DNA from: JBBRLG01 sp038231495
Lineage (GTDB): Bacteria > Planctomycetota > Planctomycetia > Gemmatales > Gemmataceae
Assembly: GCA_038231495.1 (NCBI GenBank)
Contig: JBBRLG010000144.1
Span: forward strand, 1 to 13,597
DNA: 13,597 nucleotides
Reading direction: 5' to 3'
Part shown: positions 1 to 6,080 of the stretch, one piece after another
Numbering within the stretch: position 1 is the stretch's first letter
How the letters are laid out: every line of letters begins with the position of its first letter
Position numbers and translations under genes: made by a program
Notes under the pieces: model-generated
The model's database searches: none
Told to the model about the DNA's origin: nothing
What the model saw: the letters and a program-made list of their open reading frames with translations, nothing else

Positions 1-33
1 CATGACCCAATAGGCGCAAGGATTTTGCCTACC

Positions 34-149
34 GTCCCCTATTGACGATTTCTGTCCGTAACTTGCACGGCAGCGATTGACTCCTGGCGACGCTCAACGA
101 CAGGCTTTCCCCGTTAGCAAACGGTGTTTTGAAGCGCGGGTAAGTGCCA
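34..149 (+). repeat. 116-nt foldable direct repeat, copy A
   Basis: This segment matches 1846-1961 without gaps, at roughly 85% identity by hand count (about 17 mismatches). Three blocks are nearly invariant: 41-69, 107-125 and 138-149. Seen on the + strand are a closing stem ACTTGCACG (61-69) with CGGGTAAGT (137-145), which has one G-U pair and one A/G mismatch, and a perfectly conserved hairpin CCGTT-AGCA-AACGG (about 111-124). The middle segment (79-105) is variable but can form a short hairpin in each copy. The G-U pair would be an A-C clash on the other strand, so a + strand RNA is favoured. It ends about 20 nt before the DUF29 start codon, so it could be a leader element, but copy B has no + gene downstream. 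I do not recognise the family. Confidence 0.6.
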
Positions 150-169
150 GGGCAACCGAGGATTCCGCA

Positions 170-646
170 ATGACGCCAGTACAGGCGGTTCCCCTAAGCG
201 TGCTTTACGAACACGACGAAACGGCGTGGCTAGAGGCGATGGCCGCGTTGGCAGGCCAGCGCCGCTATCAGGAAATGGACTATACCCACCTCAGCGCGTA
301 TTTGGCTGACATGGCAAGGCGCGATCGGCGGGAAGTGTTTAGCCGTCTGGTAGTTTTGCTTACTCACCTGTTAAAATGGGAGTATCAGCCGGAAAAGCGT
401 TCCGGCTCCTGGCGTGGTACCATGCGGGAACAGCGGCGGGAATTGCGACACCTGCTGGAAAGCCGCACGTTGCAGAATCATGCGGCATCCGTGCTGCATG
501 ACGCCTACACCGAGGCACGCCTTCAGGCGGCGGACGAAACGGAGTTGGGGGCAGAGGCATTCCCGGCCGCGCGCGTTTGGAACCTGGAAGAGTTGCTAAG
601 CGAGCCGGAGGGGGAGCAGACCCCGAAGCATTCGGAACCAGCCTAA
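170..646 (+). CDS. DUF29 domain-containing protein
   Basis: The protein has 158 residues. The ATG at 170 is chosen because GAGG (158-161) sits 8 nt upstream and because DUF29 proteins normally begin shortly before the LYExD motif, here LYEHDETAWLE at about residues 11-21. The hallmark helical core follows: a YxxLSAYLADMARRDRRE stretch, then LLTHLLKWEYQPEKRS at about residues 62-77, then SWRGTMREQRREL. The C-terminal 40 residues are acidic and poorly conserved. DUF29 proteins are common in cyanobacteria and planctomycetes and have no established function. An upstream in-frame extension to position 77 is possible but lies inside the repeat and lacks family resemblance. The gene converges on the glycosyltransferase gene with only 23 bp between the two stop codons. 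The family assignment is firm; the function is unknown. Confidence 0.85.
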   Translation: MTPVQAVPLSVLYEHDETAWLEAMAALAGQRRYQEMDYTHLSAYLADMARRDRREVFSRLVVLLTHLLKWEYQPEKRSGSWRGTMREQRRELRHLLESRTLQNHAASVLHDAYTEARLQAADETELGAEAFPAARVWNLEELLSEPEGEQTPKHSEPA

Positions 647-669
647 CCAGTGCCTTCGGCTCACGGCAT

Positions 670-1653
670 TCACTGCGTCCACAGCGACACCATTTGCCGC
701 GACAGCAGTTGGCGCAGCCCCCGGAGTCGTAGCAAGCTTTTCTCCGCCTTGAGCGTGTGGCCGCGCACCCGGCGGGCCGTGTACTCGATCCCCTTGAGCA
801 CGATTTGCACCGGCAAATCCAGCGTTACCGCCAGCTTGTACGCCCAGAGGGCCGGCGTTGAGTAGCCGGCTTTGCGCAGAAAGCGGACGTAGCCGGCCGC
901 CATGTTCGCGGTCACATAACCGGTGTGCTGGCGACTGCTGACCCGGCCGTAATGTGTGATTTCGACGCCGGGGTAAAACACCAGCGGGTAACGTTGGCCA
1001 ACCCGAACCGACAGGTCGAGGTCCTCGCCACCGAACACGAACGCTTCATCCCAGCGACCGCATTCCTCAAACACGTCGCGTCGCAAGAACAACGCGGCCC
1101 CCATGAGGGTTTCCACGGGCCTGGTGTTATCAGGTGTAAAATCGTCCCGGCGGTAACGGGCGTGGGCGGCGTGCAACAGGCCGGTCCAGCGCAGCAGACT
1201 GGTCCGGTGCAGCAGCGCGGCAAGGGTGGGTCGCTGGCGATAGGAGACCTGGACGGTTCCTTGGCCGTCGCGCAACCGCGGTCCGATCATGCCGACTTCC
1301 GGGTGCGCCTCGGCATAGTCCAACAGGCCGCGCAGGGAGCCGGCAGGCACGACGGTGTCGTTATTGAGGAAAAAGAGGTAGCGGCCTTGCGCCAGCGCCG
1401 CAGCCTGGTTATTGCCCCGAGCAAAGCCAAGGTTGGCTTCGTTGCAGTGCAAGATCACGTCCGGAAAATGGACGGCAACCATGTCGGCGGCACCGTCCGT
1501 GGAAGCGTTGTCCACCACAATGACTTCCAGACGGACGCCCTGGGTTGTGTCCCGCAGCGACTCCAGGCAAGCGCGCAGCATTTCGCAACAGTTCCAGTTG
1601 ACGATGCACACCGACACGTCAACAGGCGGGGTATCGGCGGCATGCGGGGACAC
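670..1653 (-). CDS. Family 2 glycosyltransferase (WbbL/rhamnosyltransferase-like)
   Basis: The protein has 327 residues and starts at GTG, with GGAG about 7 nt upstream on the minus strand. It has a GT-A fold of the COG1216 type. It opens with VDVSVCIVNWN (11-21), followed by VDNASTDG (47-54), which binds the nucleotide-sugar. NLGFARGNNQA (74-84) follows, then the metal-binding DxD equivalent FLNNDTVV (95-102). MGAALFLRR (184-192) and the catalytic-base region GGEDLDLSVR (208-217) complete the pattern. No signal peptide or clear multi-pass membrane segment is visible; a hydrophobic amphipathic stretch at about 268-288 may touch the membrane. Family members transfer sugars (often rhamnose) onto lipid-linked glycans or cell-surface polysaccharide. 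The donor and acceptor cannot be read from the sequence. No other polysaccharide gene is present in the window, so it appears to stand alone. Confidence 0.9.
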   Translation of the reverse strand: MSPHAADTPPVDVSVCIVNWNCCEMLRACLESLRDTTQGVRLEVIVVDNASTDGAADMVAVHFPDVILHCNEANLGFARGNNQAAALAQGRYLFFLNNDTVVPAGSLRGLLDYAEAHPEVGMIGPRLRDGQGTVQVSYRQRPTLAALLHRTSLLRWTGLLHAAHARYRRDDFTPDNTRPVETLMGAALFLRRDVFEECGRWDEAFVFGGEDLDLSVRVGQRYPLVFYPGVEITHYGRVSSRQHTGYVTANMAAGYVRFLRKAGYSTPALWAYKLAVTLDLPVQIVLKGIEYTARRVRGHTLKAEKSLLRLRGLRQLLSRQMVSLWTQ

Positions 1654-1991
1654 GGCGGCTCCTTCCTCTGGTTCCTGGTCTGAACGGAGTCACAGGGGGA
1701 GGAGTCTGGGTGCATACTTGGGCCTGGTCCGATGAAAGCGGATGCCGGGCCGGGCAACGGACGAACGGCGGATGGGACTGACGATGGGTTATCGGCTATT
1801 ACGCCGGTGGAACTTGAGGAGAATTGTTTGGCAGCGAAACGGGCTGTCCCGCATTGACGATTTCTGTCCGTAACTTGCACGACAGCGATTGCCCGCCGAC
1901 CGCGCTCACCGACGGGCATTCCCCGTTAGCAAACGGTGATTTCATGTGCGGGTAAGTGCCACGCGAATTGCAGTCTCGCCAACCCCCGCCG
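1654..1991. other. Intergenic region holding repeat copy B
   Basis: This is 338 bp without a convincing gene, between the start of the glycosyltransferase gene and the end of the membrane-anchored hypothetical gene. It should contain the glycosyltransferase promoter (minus strand), but I could not identify convincing -35 and -10 boxes. Repeat copy B occupies 1846-1961. The remaining 1654-1845 shows no recognisable signal apart from the GTG start's ribosome-binding site. Confidence 0.6.
1846..1961 (+). repeat. 116-nt foldable direct repeat, copy B
   Basis: This is the second copy of the element at 34-149, in the same orientation and of the same length. The closing stem (ACTTGCACG at 1873-1881 with CGGGTAAGT at 1949-1957) and the CCGTT-AGCA-AACGG hairpin (about 1923-1936) are retained. 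The middle segment has changed sequence: GCCCG (1891-1895) pairs with CGGGC (1913-1917). In the same register one pair is C-G here and T-A in copy A, a single compensatory change, while two neighbouring pairs are mismatched in copy A. No + strand gene follows, which argues against a simple 5'-leader role. Confidence 0.6.
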
Positions 1992-2003
1992 TCACGGCGT
2001 TTT
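1987..2003 (+). terminator. Short hairpin plus T4, possible weak terminator
   Basis: CGCCG-TCA-CGGCG (1987-1999) is followed by four T residues (2000-2003) on the + strand, 25 nt after repeat copy B. It would suit the end of a + strand transcript from the repeat. The stem is only 5 bp and overlaps the stop codon of the minus-strand gene, so chance is possible in GC-rich DNA. Confidence 0.25.
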
Positions 2004-2642
2004 GCCGAGTTGCCGATACTGCGCCAGGGTTTCCGCGTTGGCGGGGTAAATGCGCGGCGCGTCCAGGCGGACGGGCTGCGCGGGCGGCGGCAAGTCCCGG
2101 ACCGGGGAAAAGCCGGGCGATGGCGGCAGCGGCACGACCTCCCACGTTACGCCGCGGTCGCGCGACCGTAGCGGCAGGAGGCAATCGCCGAGTTGGCTGA
2201 GTTGCGGCGGCAATTCCGCCGGCAGTTCGAGACCGGGCCGGGGGCTACGGCAGTCCGCGAAGTTGGTCACGCCGATGCTGCGGCCCGGCTTCACGGAGCC
2301 GTCGCCCGAGTAAAGCACGTCCCGGACCTTGACGACGCGCACGGCGAGCGCGGGTTCCCGAAGCGCGACCGCGCCACCCAGGCCGGCGGCGGCACTGACG
2401 CTGTGCCCCAGCGCATCGGCGCCGGCACCGCCACCCAGGAGTTCGGCCAGCGACAGCGTCCGGTCCTGGTCTTCGATGGTGCCGACCACGTCCAGGTCGG
2501 AGACAAGGAATTGCGGTCGCGACAGGATCGCGGGCAGGCCGTTGGGCGAGGCTGGCAGGTGTTGGTAGAGGTAGAAGAGGTAGCCGATCCACGCGACAAA
2601 GGCGACGGCGGTCACGGCGAAGCGGAGGACGACCGGCTTCAT
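1992..2642 (-). CDS. Membrane-anchored hypothetical protein
   Basis: The protein has 216 residues. Residues 7-27 (RFAVTAVAFVAWIGYLFYLYQ) form a single hydrophobic segment after a short basic start, so the protein is probably anchored in the membrane by its N-terminus with the rest outside the cytoplasm. The soluble part includes FLVSDLDVVGTI (45-56), a glycine/alanine-rich stretch (68-93), VRVVKVRDVLYSG (101-113) and a proline-rich C-terminal third ending in IYPANAETLAQYRQL. No enzymatic motif is recognised. The ATG overlaps the stop of the preceding Minf_1886-family gene in an ATGA arrangement (2639-2642), which implies translational coupling and a shared transcript with the PSP1 gene. Proteins of this design beside Minf_1886-type genes are probably planctomycete-specific, but that is an inference from context. 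Confidence 0.75.
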   Translation of the reverse strand: MKPVVLRFAVTAVAFVAWIGYLFYLYQHLPASPNGLPAILSRPQFLVSDLDVVGTIEDQDRTLSLAELLGGGAGADALGHSVSAAAGLGGAVALREPALAVRVVKVRDVLYSGDGSVKPGRSIGVTNFADCRSPRPGLELPAELPPQLSQLGDCLLPLRSRDRGVTWEVVPLPPSPGFSPVRDLPPPAQPVRLDAPRIYPANAETLAQYRQLGKTP

Positions 2643-3055
2643 GACGGGCCCTCGGTGCCTTCGTGCAATTCAATGCGGAACTGGTGGACGAGGGCCTCGT
2701 CCAGGTCGAACACGTCCTCGAAATCACGGCGGTCGTCCTGGGCGGTCTTGCTCATAAGGCCGGCTTCGACGAGGTTGAATACGAGGTCGCCGAAGTCGGC
2801 GGTCCGGTCGATGCCCCACATGTGCAGTACGGTCCGCGCCATGAAGCCGAACTCGTGCAAGGCCAGGTCGCGGACGCCGTACACCAGCTCGCGGCCGGAA
2901 ACGTGGTAGTCCTGGTCCGGCTTGACGCTTTCGGACGGCGGCACGCGGTCGAGCATGTGCTGCGTGTGCGCCAGGGCGGCGAAGAGGAAGTCGTACGCCT
3001 CGTAGGCGAAACGTGGGTCGCGCCGCACGATCTCTTCGAGTTCGGAATGGTGCAT
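2639..3055 (-). CDS. Minf_1886 family protein (Planctomycetes/Verrucomicrobia-restricted)
   Basis: The protein has 138 residues. It resembles a small conserved family known from Planctomycetes and Verrucomicrobia (Minf_1886, TIGR04138 type). The visible signature is DPRFAYEAYDFLFAALAHTQ (13-32), then HVSGRELVYGVRDLALHEFG (51-70), then TVLHMWGIDRTADFGDLVFNL (75-95) and LMSKTAQDDRRDFEDVF (100-116). The function is unknown. There is no signal peptide or membrane segment, so it is probably cytosolic. It starts 15 bp after the PSP1 stop codon and overlaps the next gene by 4 bp, placing it in the middle of a three-gene transcription unit. The ribosome-binding site before ATG 3055 is weak (GGA), consistent with translational coupling to PSP1. 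This gene is the best single taxonomic marker in the window. Confidence 0.8.
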   Translation of the reverse strand: MHHSELEEIVRRDPRFAYEAYDFLFAALAHTQHMLDRVPPSESVKPDQDYHVSGRELVYGVRDLALHEFGFMARTVLHMWGIDRTADFGDLVFNLVEAGLMSKTAQDDRRDFEDVFDLDEALVHQFRIELHEGTEGPS

Positions 3056-3070
3056 CGTCGTTCCGGGTCG

Positions 3071-3880
3071 TTATTTCCCAAGGCGCGTCAGGATCTCGGC
3101 GAGGGCAATCGGCAGCCGTCGGCCGTCCTCGAACTCGACCAGGAGTTTGCGGGCCAACACCTCCTGGGCCAGCACGCGCCCTTGCCCCTTCGCGGTCAGC
3201 ACGCGCGCCCCGACGGGCGGCAGCGCGTGCTGGAACTCCTCGTACACTTCCTGCTCGAACCGCAGGCAGCACTTGAGGCGGCCGCAGCGGCCGGAAATCT
3301 TCGACGGGTCGAGCGTCGATTTTTGCAGCTTGGCCATGCGCATGGACACCGGCGGCATGGTTGTCATATGAGTATTGCAGCACACCGGCTTGCCGCAGTC
3401 GCCGTAATCGGCCAGCAGCTTGGCCTCGTCGCGCACGCCGATCTGGCGCATCTCGATCCGCGTCTGAAACTCGCGCGCCAGGTCCTTGACCAGCTCGCGG
3501 AAATCGACGCGCTTCTCGGCCAGGAAGTAGAAGACGACGCGCTCGCCGCCGAAGAGGTGTTCCACGTCCACCAGTTCCATTTGCAGCCGACGGTCGCGGA
3601 CGAAGCGGGTGCAGGAATCCATTTCGCGGCGTTCCAATTCGCGGAAGCGGTCGCGGTTCGTTCGGTCCTCGGCGGACAGGACGCGGACAATGCGGCCGTT
3701 GGTCGGTTCGGGGATCATGGCCAGGGCGCGGGGGTTGAGCGCGCACAGGATTTCGCCCAGTTCCAGGCCGCGTTCCGTACGCACGACGACCTCGGCCCCG
3801 CGGACGTAGTCGATGCCGTCGGGGTCGAACTCGCCCAGGAAGCGCATGGCACCGTGTCGCACGATCCACTTCGTCGTCAT
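3071..3880 (-). CDS. PSP1 domain protein, RicT/YaaT-like Fe-S regulator
   Basis: The protein has 269 residues. It starts at ATG 3880 with GGAG close upstream; longer upstream reading adds about 80 residues unlike the family. The PSP1 C-terminal domain is evident, with LFGGERVVFYFLAEKRVDFREL (109-130) and RIEMRQIGVRDEAKLL (141-156). The cysteine signature is also present: CGKPVCCNTHM (162-172) and SGRCGRLKCCLRFE (196-209), giving Cys162, 167, 168, 199, 204 and 205. In Bacillus subtilis, RicT (YaaT) uses such cysteines in an Fe-S-containing Ric complex that affects RNase Y-dependent RNA processing and development; in other bacteria the role is less clear. A C-terminal SH3-like stretch (GARVLTAKGQGRVLAQ, 224-239) is present. 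It heads the operon with Minf_1886 and the membrane-anchored protein, and lies 148 bp after the SDR gene. Confidence 0.9.
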   Translation of the reverse strand: MTTKWIVRHGAMRFLGEFDPDGIDYVRGAEVVVRTERGLELGEILCALNPRALAMIPEPTNGRIVRVLSAEDRTNRDRFRELERREMDSCTRFVRDRRLQMELVDVEHLFGGERVVFYFLAEKRVDFRELVKDLAREFQTRIEMRQIGVRDEAKLLADYGDCGKPVCCNTHMTTMPPVSMRMAKLQKSTLDPSKISGRCGRLKCCLRFEQEVYEEFQHALPPVGARVLTAKGQGRVLAQEVLARKLLVEFEDGRRLPIALAEILTRLGK

Positions 3881-4013
3881 GTCGCTCCCGGTTGAAGGGG
3901 GAATAACCCGGTCCGCCGAACGCCCCCATTTTAAGGGATGTGGGTGAGAAAGAAAGAGGAGTAACGGCGGGGTCGGTCGAGTTACACGCGCCGCCGCCCG
4001 AAGCTCCGCCGCT

Positions 4014-4028
4014 GGCGGCTTTGCCGCC
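4014..4028 (-). terminator. GC-rich hairpin directly after the SDR stop codon
   Basis: GGCGGC-AAA-GCCGCC (minus strand) follows the TGA of the SDR gene with no gap. There is no T-tract, so it is not a classical intrinsic terminator. It could slow or protect the 3' end of the SDR message before the PSP1 gene. The stem is perfect but short and could be chance in GC-rich DNA. Confidence 0.25.
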
Positions 4029-4787
4029 TCAAACGGAATCCGAAGCGAAGATGCTGCGACCGCCATCGACCGGCAGGCAGACGCCGGTGACGAAATCGTT
4101 ATCGACCAGGAACAGCACGGCCTGGGCAATGTTCTCCGGCCGGCCCTCGCGCTTGACGAGCGTGGCGTCGATGGCTTGACGCCGTTCGGCTTCCGGCAAG
4201 TCGGGCGGCAGCAGCACCGGACCGGGCAAAATGCAATTGACGCGCACGTTGGGATTGCGGCTGCCCAACTCCACGGCCAGCATCCGCGTCAGCGTCGGGA
4301 TCGCGCCCTTGCTGGGAAAGTACGCGGCGTAGTTGACGTAAGGCCGGACAACGGCCCAGTCGCCGCAGGTGACGATGCACCCGCCCTCCGGCTGCCGGAC
4401 CATGGCCAGGCCCGCCAGTTGCGAACAAAGAAACGTCCCCAGGGTGTTGATCTCGAAGTAATGGCGCACGTCCGCGGCCGTCACGTCTTCGAGCTTCTTG
4501 CTCGTCCACGCGGCGGCGCAGTTCACGAGGACGTCGAGCCGCCCGAAGTGTTCGAGGGTCTTTTTTAGCAGCGCCTGCACGGAGGGTTCATCGGTCAAAT
4601 CCGCTTGCAGGGCCACCGCGTCGATGCCGCGGGCGCGAAACGCCTCCACGGTTTCGGCCGCTTCGGCGGCGGCGGTGCGGTAGTGGACGGCCAGGGCATA
4701 GCCCCGCGCCGCCAGGGCTTCGGCGACGTGGAAGCCGACGCGGCGCTTGCCGCTGCCCGTCACCAGGGCCACTTTTGTTTGAGCCAT
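4029..4787 (-). CDS. Short-chain dehydrogenase, pteridine reductase-like
   Basis: The protein has 252 residues and starts at ATG 4787, with GGGG 6 nt upstream. It has a Rossmann fold with the nucleotide loop TGSGKRRVG (10-18), which is the TGxxxRxG form seen in pteridine reductases (PTR1/FolM) rather than the common TGxxxGxG. The cofactor region LVNCAAAW (87-94) and Asn114 (FEINTLG) are present, along with the catalytic pair Tyr156 and Lys160 (YFPSK). The usual catalytic serine is replaced by Asp143, 13 residues before the tyrosine, the same replacement and spacing as in Leishmania PTR1. The expected activity is NADPH-dependent reduction of a pterin or a related carbonyl substrate in the cytosol; the true substrate is not proven. 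No folate genes are adjacent. It lies upstream of the PSP1 gene on the same strand and may be co-transcribed. Confidence 0.85.
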   Translation of the reverse strand: MAQTKVALVTGSGKRRVGFHVAEALAARGYALAVHYRTAAAEAAETVEAFRARGIDAVALQADLTDEPSVQALLKKTLEHFGRLDVLVNCAAAWTSKKLEDVTAADVRHYFEINTLGTFLCSQLAGLAMVRQPEGGCIVTCGDWAVVRPYVNYAAYFPSKGAIPTLTRMLAVELGSRNPNVRVNCILPGPVLLPPDLPEAERRQAIDATLVKREGRPENIAQAVLFLVDNDFVTGVCLPVDGGRSIFASDSV

Positions 4788-5036
4788 CGATTCCCCTTTT
4801 GTTTCACGAGGCGCGGCCTGACACTCTTTTTAACAACCGTCGCGGCGGTCGCAACGGCCATTCCCACAACTTGGTCCTTGCCGTTGGTGCCGCGTGCGGT
4901 CGAAACCCTCCCTTATTCGCCGCGATTGGTGTAACCTAAGTAATGAGTCCGACATCCAAGATTGCTGCCCGGCGGCAGGAGCCGAGTCGCCGCATGGCCT
5001 GTTGATTTTCCCTACATCAGCGGGTATACTATTACT
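4788..5036. other. Intergenic region upstream of the SDR gene and small-RNA copy 1
   Basis: No gene is seen here. This stretch should hold the minus-strand promoter of the SDR gene, but I could not identify one with confidence. A small hairpin CTGCC-CGGC-GGCAG (4965-4978) is visible without a T-tract. The right-hand end carries the promoter of small-RNA copy 1. Confidence 0.5.
5002..5030 (+). promoter_or_regulatory. Sigma-70-like promoter of small RNA copy 1
   Basis: TTGATT (5002-5007) and TATACT (5025-5030) are separated by 17 bp. The -10 box ends 7 nt before the first paired base of the downstream RNA fold. The second RNA copy has the same -35 box and the same 7-nt distance, which makes a chance match unlikely. 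Confidence 0.7.
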
Positions 5037-5122
5037 GGCCGGTGGACAAAACTCCGCTTCATGCGGTGTGGTCGTTGGGGCTTCGGACCCGGCTAAACCC
5101 TCTATTCCACTGGCTATTTTTT
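5037..5122 (+). ncRNA. Structured small RNA, copy 1 (candidate DUF3800-associated RNA)
   Basis: This is a candidate RNA of about 86 nt folding as a three-way junction. P1 pairs GCCGGTGGA (5038-5046) with TCCACTGGC (5106-5114), 9 bp including one G-U. P2 pairs CCGC (5054-5057) with GCGG (5063-5066). P3 pairs GTTGGG (5074-5079) with CCCGGC (5088-5093), capped by a C(UUCG)G loop after one G-A mismatch. P1 is followed by TATTTTTT, an intrinsic-terminator-like U-tract. U-G pairs in P1 and P3 are valid only on this strand. A promoter lies immediately upstream. Copy 2 is at 7666-7751, about 90% identical, and its differences in P3 preserve pairing. It ends 12 nt before the stop codon of the convergent PIN toxin gene. 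The function is unknown. Confidence 0.72.
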
Positions 5123-5134
5123 GCGTGATGAAAC

Positions 5135-5536
5135 TCACTTCAGCAAGGCCTTGAAACCCGCTTGCTCAAAATGGTGGTCAGCCGTCAGGGCATCTGTGAG
5201 GCGTCGCTTTTTCATGACCACGAACGAGATACAATCCACCAACGACCAGTCCTTGTGGGGGCGCGCCGCGAAAAGTTGCAGGCCTTGGCGATAAAGGCCG
5301 GTGGAAGCCGGAATGACCAAGGCGTCCTCGTCCTTGTCGATCTGTGCCAACGTGGTCAAATAGGTTTCCCGGTCTGACCCGCGTGACAATGCGCTACCCA
5401 GTTCGACCAGTACATACTCGGTGAGGACGATGCGGCCAAAGAAGGACTCACTCAACGCGACGGCCGGCACATGCCTCACGTCCTGGGCATTCACCAGGGC
5501 CAAATAGTACGACGTGTCCGCGAAAACGGGTTTCAT
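5135..5536 (-). CDS. PIN-domain ribonuclease toxin (VapC-like)
   Basis: The protein has 133 residues. The PIN fold is shown by the acidic residues Asp7 in FADTSYYLAL, Glu40 or Glu45 in LTEYVLVELG, Asp101 in DWSLVDCISF (96-105) and Asp120 in DALTADHHFEQAGF (115-128). It matches the COG2402-like subgroup with a DWSLVDC motif. Such toxins are Mg-dependent ribonucleases that cleave tRNA or rRNA when freed from their antitoxin. The ATG overlaps the antitoxin stop codon in an ATGA arrangement (5533-5536), the classic toxin-antitoxin layout with the antitoxin first. All four expected acidic positions are present, so the toxin appears intact. Small RNA copy 1 lies tail-to-tail just downstream. The exact RNA target is unknown. 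Confidence 0.85.
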   Translation of the reverse strand: MKPVFADTSYYLALVNAQDVRHVPAVALSESFFGRIVLTEYVLVELGSALSRGSDRETYLTTLAQIDKDEDALVIPASTGLYRQGLQLFAARPHKDWSLVDCISFVVMKKRRLTDALTADHHFEQAGFKALLK

Positions 5537-5784
5537 TGTCGTTTGGGAAGGCCGTACAAATAATGATCGACGTTGAGGGACATATCGGGTGGCAAGTTCG
5601 TGGCTTTGCCGATGACGGGCGCCAGCCGTTCCGCCAACTTCCGCGGCTGCTTTTTCCGCTTGGGGGTCTTGGCCGCCTTGCGCGGTTTCTTGATCGCCCG
5701 CACTTCCACCTCGGTCCCATCCGGCAAGGCCTCCGGATTGTCGAGGACAACTTTGCCGTTCTTGATTGTTCCCCGATTGGCCAC
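5533..5784 (-). CDS. Putative antitoxin of the PIN toxin, lysine-rich tail
   Basis: The protein has 83 residues. The start is taken as GTG 5784 because a perfect AGGAGG (5796-5791) sits 6 nt upstream on the minus strand. This gives the typical small-antitoxin opening MANRGTIKNGKVVLDNPEAL, a beta-hairpin motif followed by PDGTEVEVRAI (21-31). Residues 32-49 form a strongly basic linker (KKPRKAAKTPKRKKQPRK), and the tail ends in a PPDMSLNVDHYLYGLP segment, which is likely to wrap the toxin. Comparable GTIKNGKVVLD proteins are found before PIN toxins in cyanobacteria and planctomycetes. The basic linker may bind DNA or RNA and so autoregulate the operon; this is inference. The reading frame stays open upstream, but that part has no family resemblance. 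Confidence 0.75.
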   Translation of the reverse strand: MANRGTIKNGKVVLDNPEALPDGTEVEVRAIKKPRKAAKTPKRKKQPRKLAERLAPVIGKATNLPPDMSLNVDHYLYGLPKRQ

Positions 5785-6080
5785 GATCCGCCTCCTTCTC
5801 AGGAAAACCATGTCGTCGGAAATCTTAGGCTCTTGGTCCATTTTCCGAAAGAGGAAAGGGGGCTTGAGCCGCTTTGGTTCGCACCGCTGCTGCCCCGAAC
5901 GCCGGCAGACCCGGTGAGCATGTCCTCGGCCGTGCAACGAGGGAAAACTGAACGTGTTGGCCGGCACGCAATTGACTTCCCGGAACAATTCGCCTTGTTG
6001 GAGACCGTCGGGGCATGTTATTCTGCAAACTCTTCCGCATCAATGGCTTCTGTGAGTTTCAGCAAAGAGGCACCATTGCC

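Noticed and set aside
1..33. Short inverted repeat TAGGC...GCCTA at the window start
   Set aside because: The stem is only 5 bp with an 11-nt loop and no T-tract, so it is compatible with chance.
34..149. Repeat copy A as a riboswitch controlling DUF29
   Set aside because: Copy B has no downstream + strand gene, no known riboswitch core was recognised, and no expression platform such as a terminator lies between it and the start codon. It is not excluded, only unsupported.
925..1683. + strand open frame opposite the glycosyltransferase
   Set aside because: It is a shadow of the GT2 gene; all conserved motifs are on the minus strand.
2663..3895. Long + strand open frame of 410 codons
   Set aside because: It is antisense to the PSP1 and Minf_1886 genes, which have clear family motifs; the frame stays open because of GC-rich codon use, and its product is repetitive and resembles nothing known.
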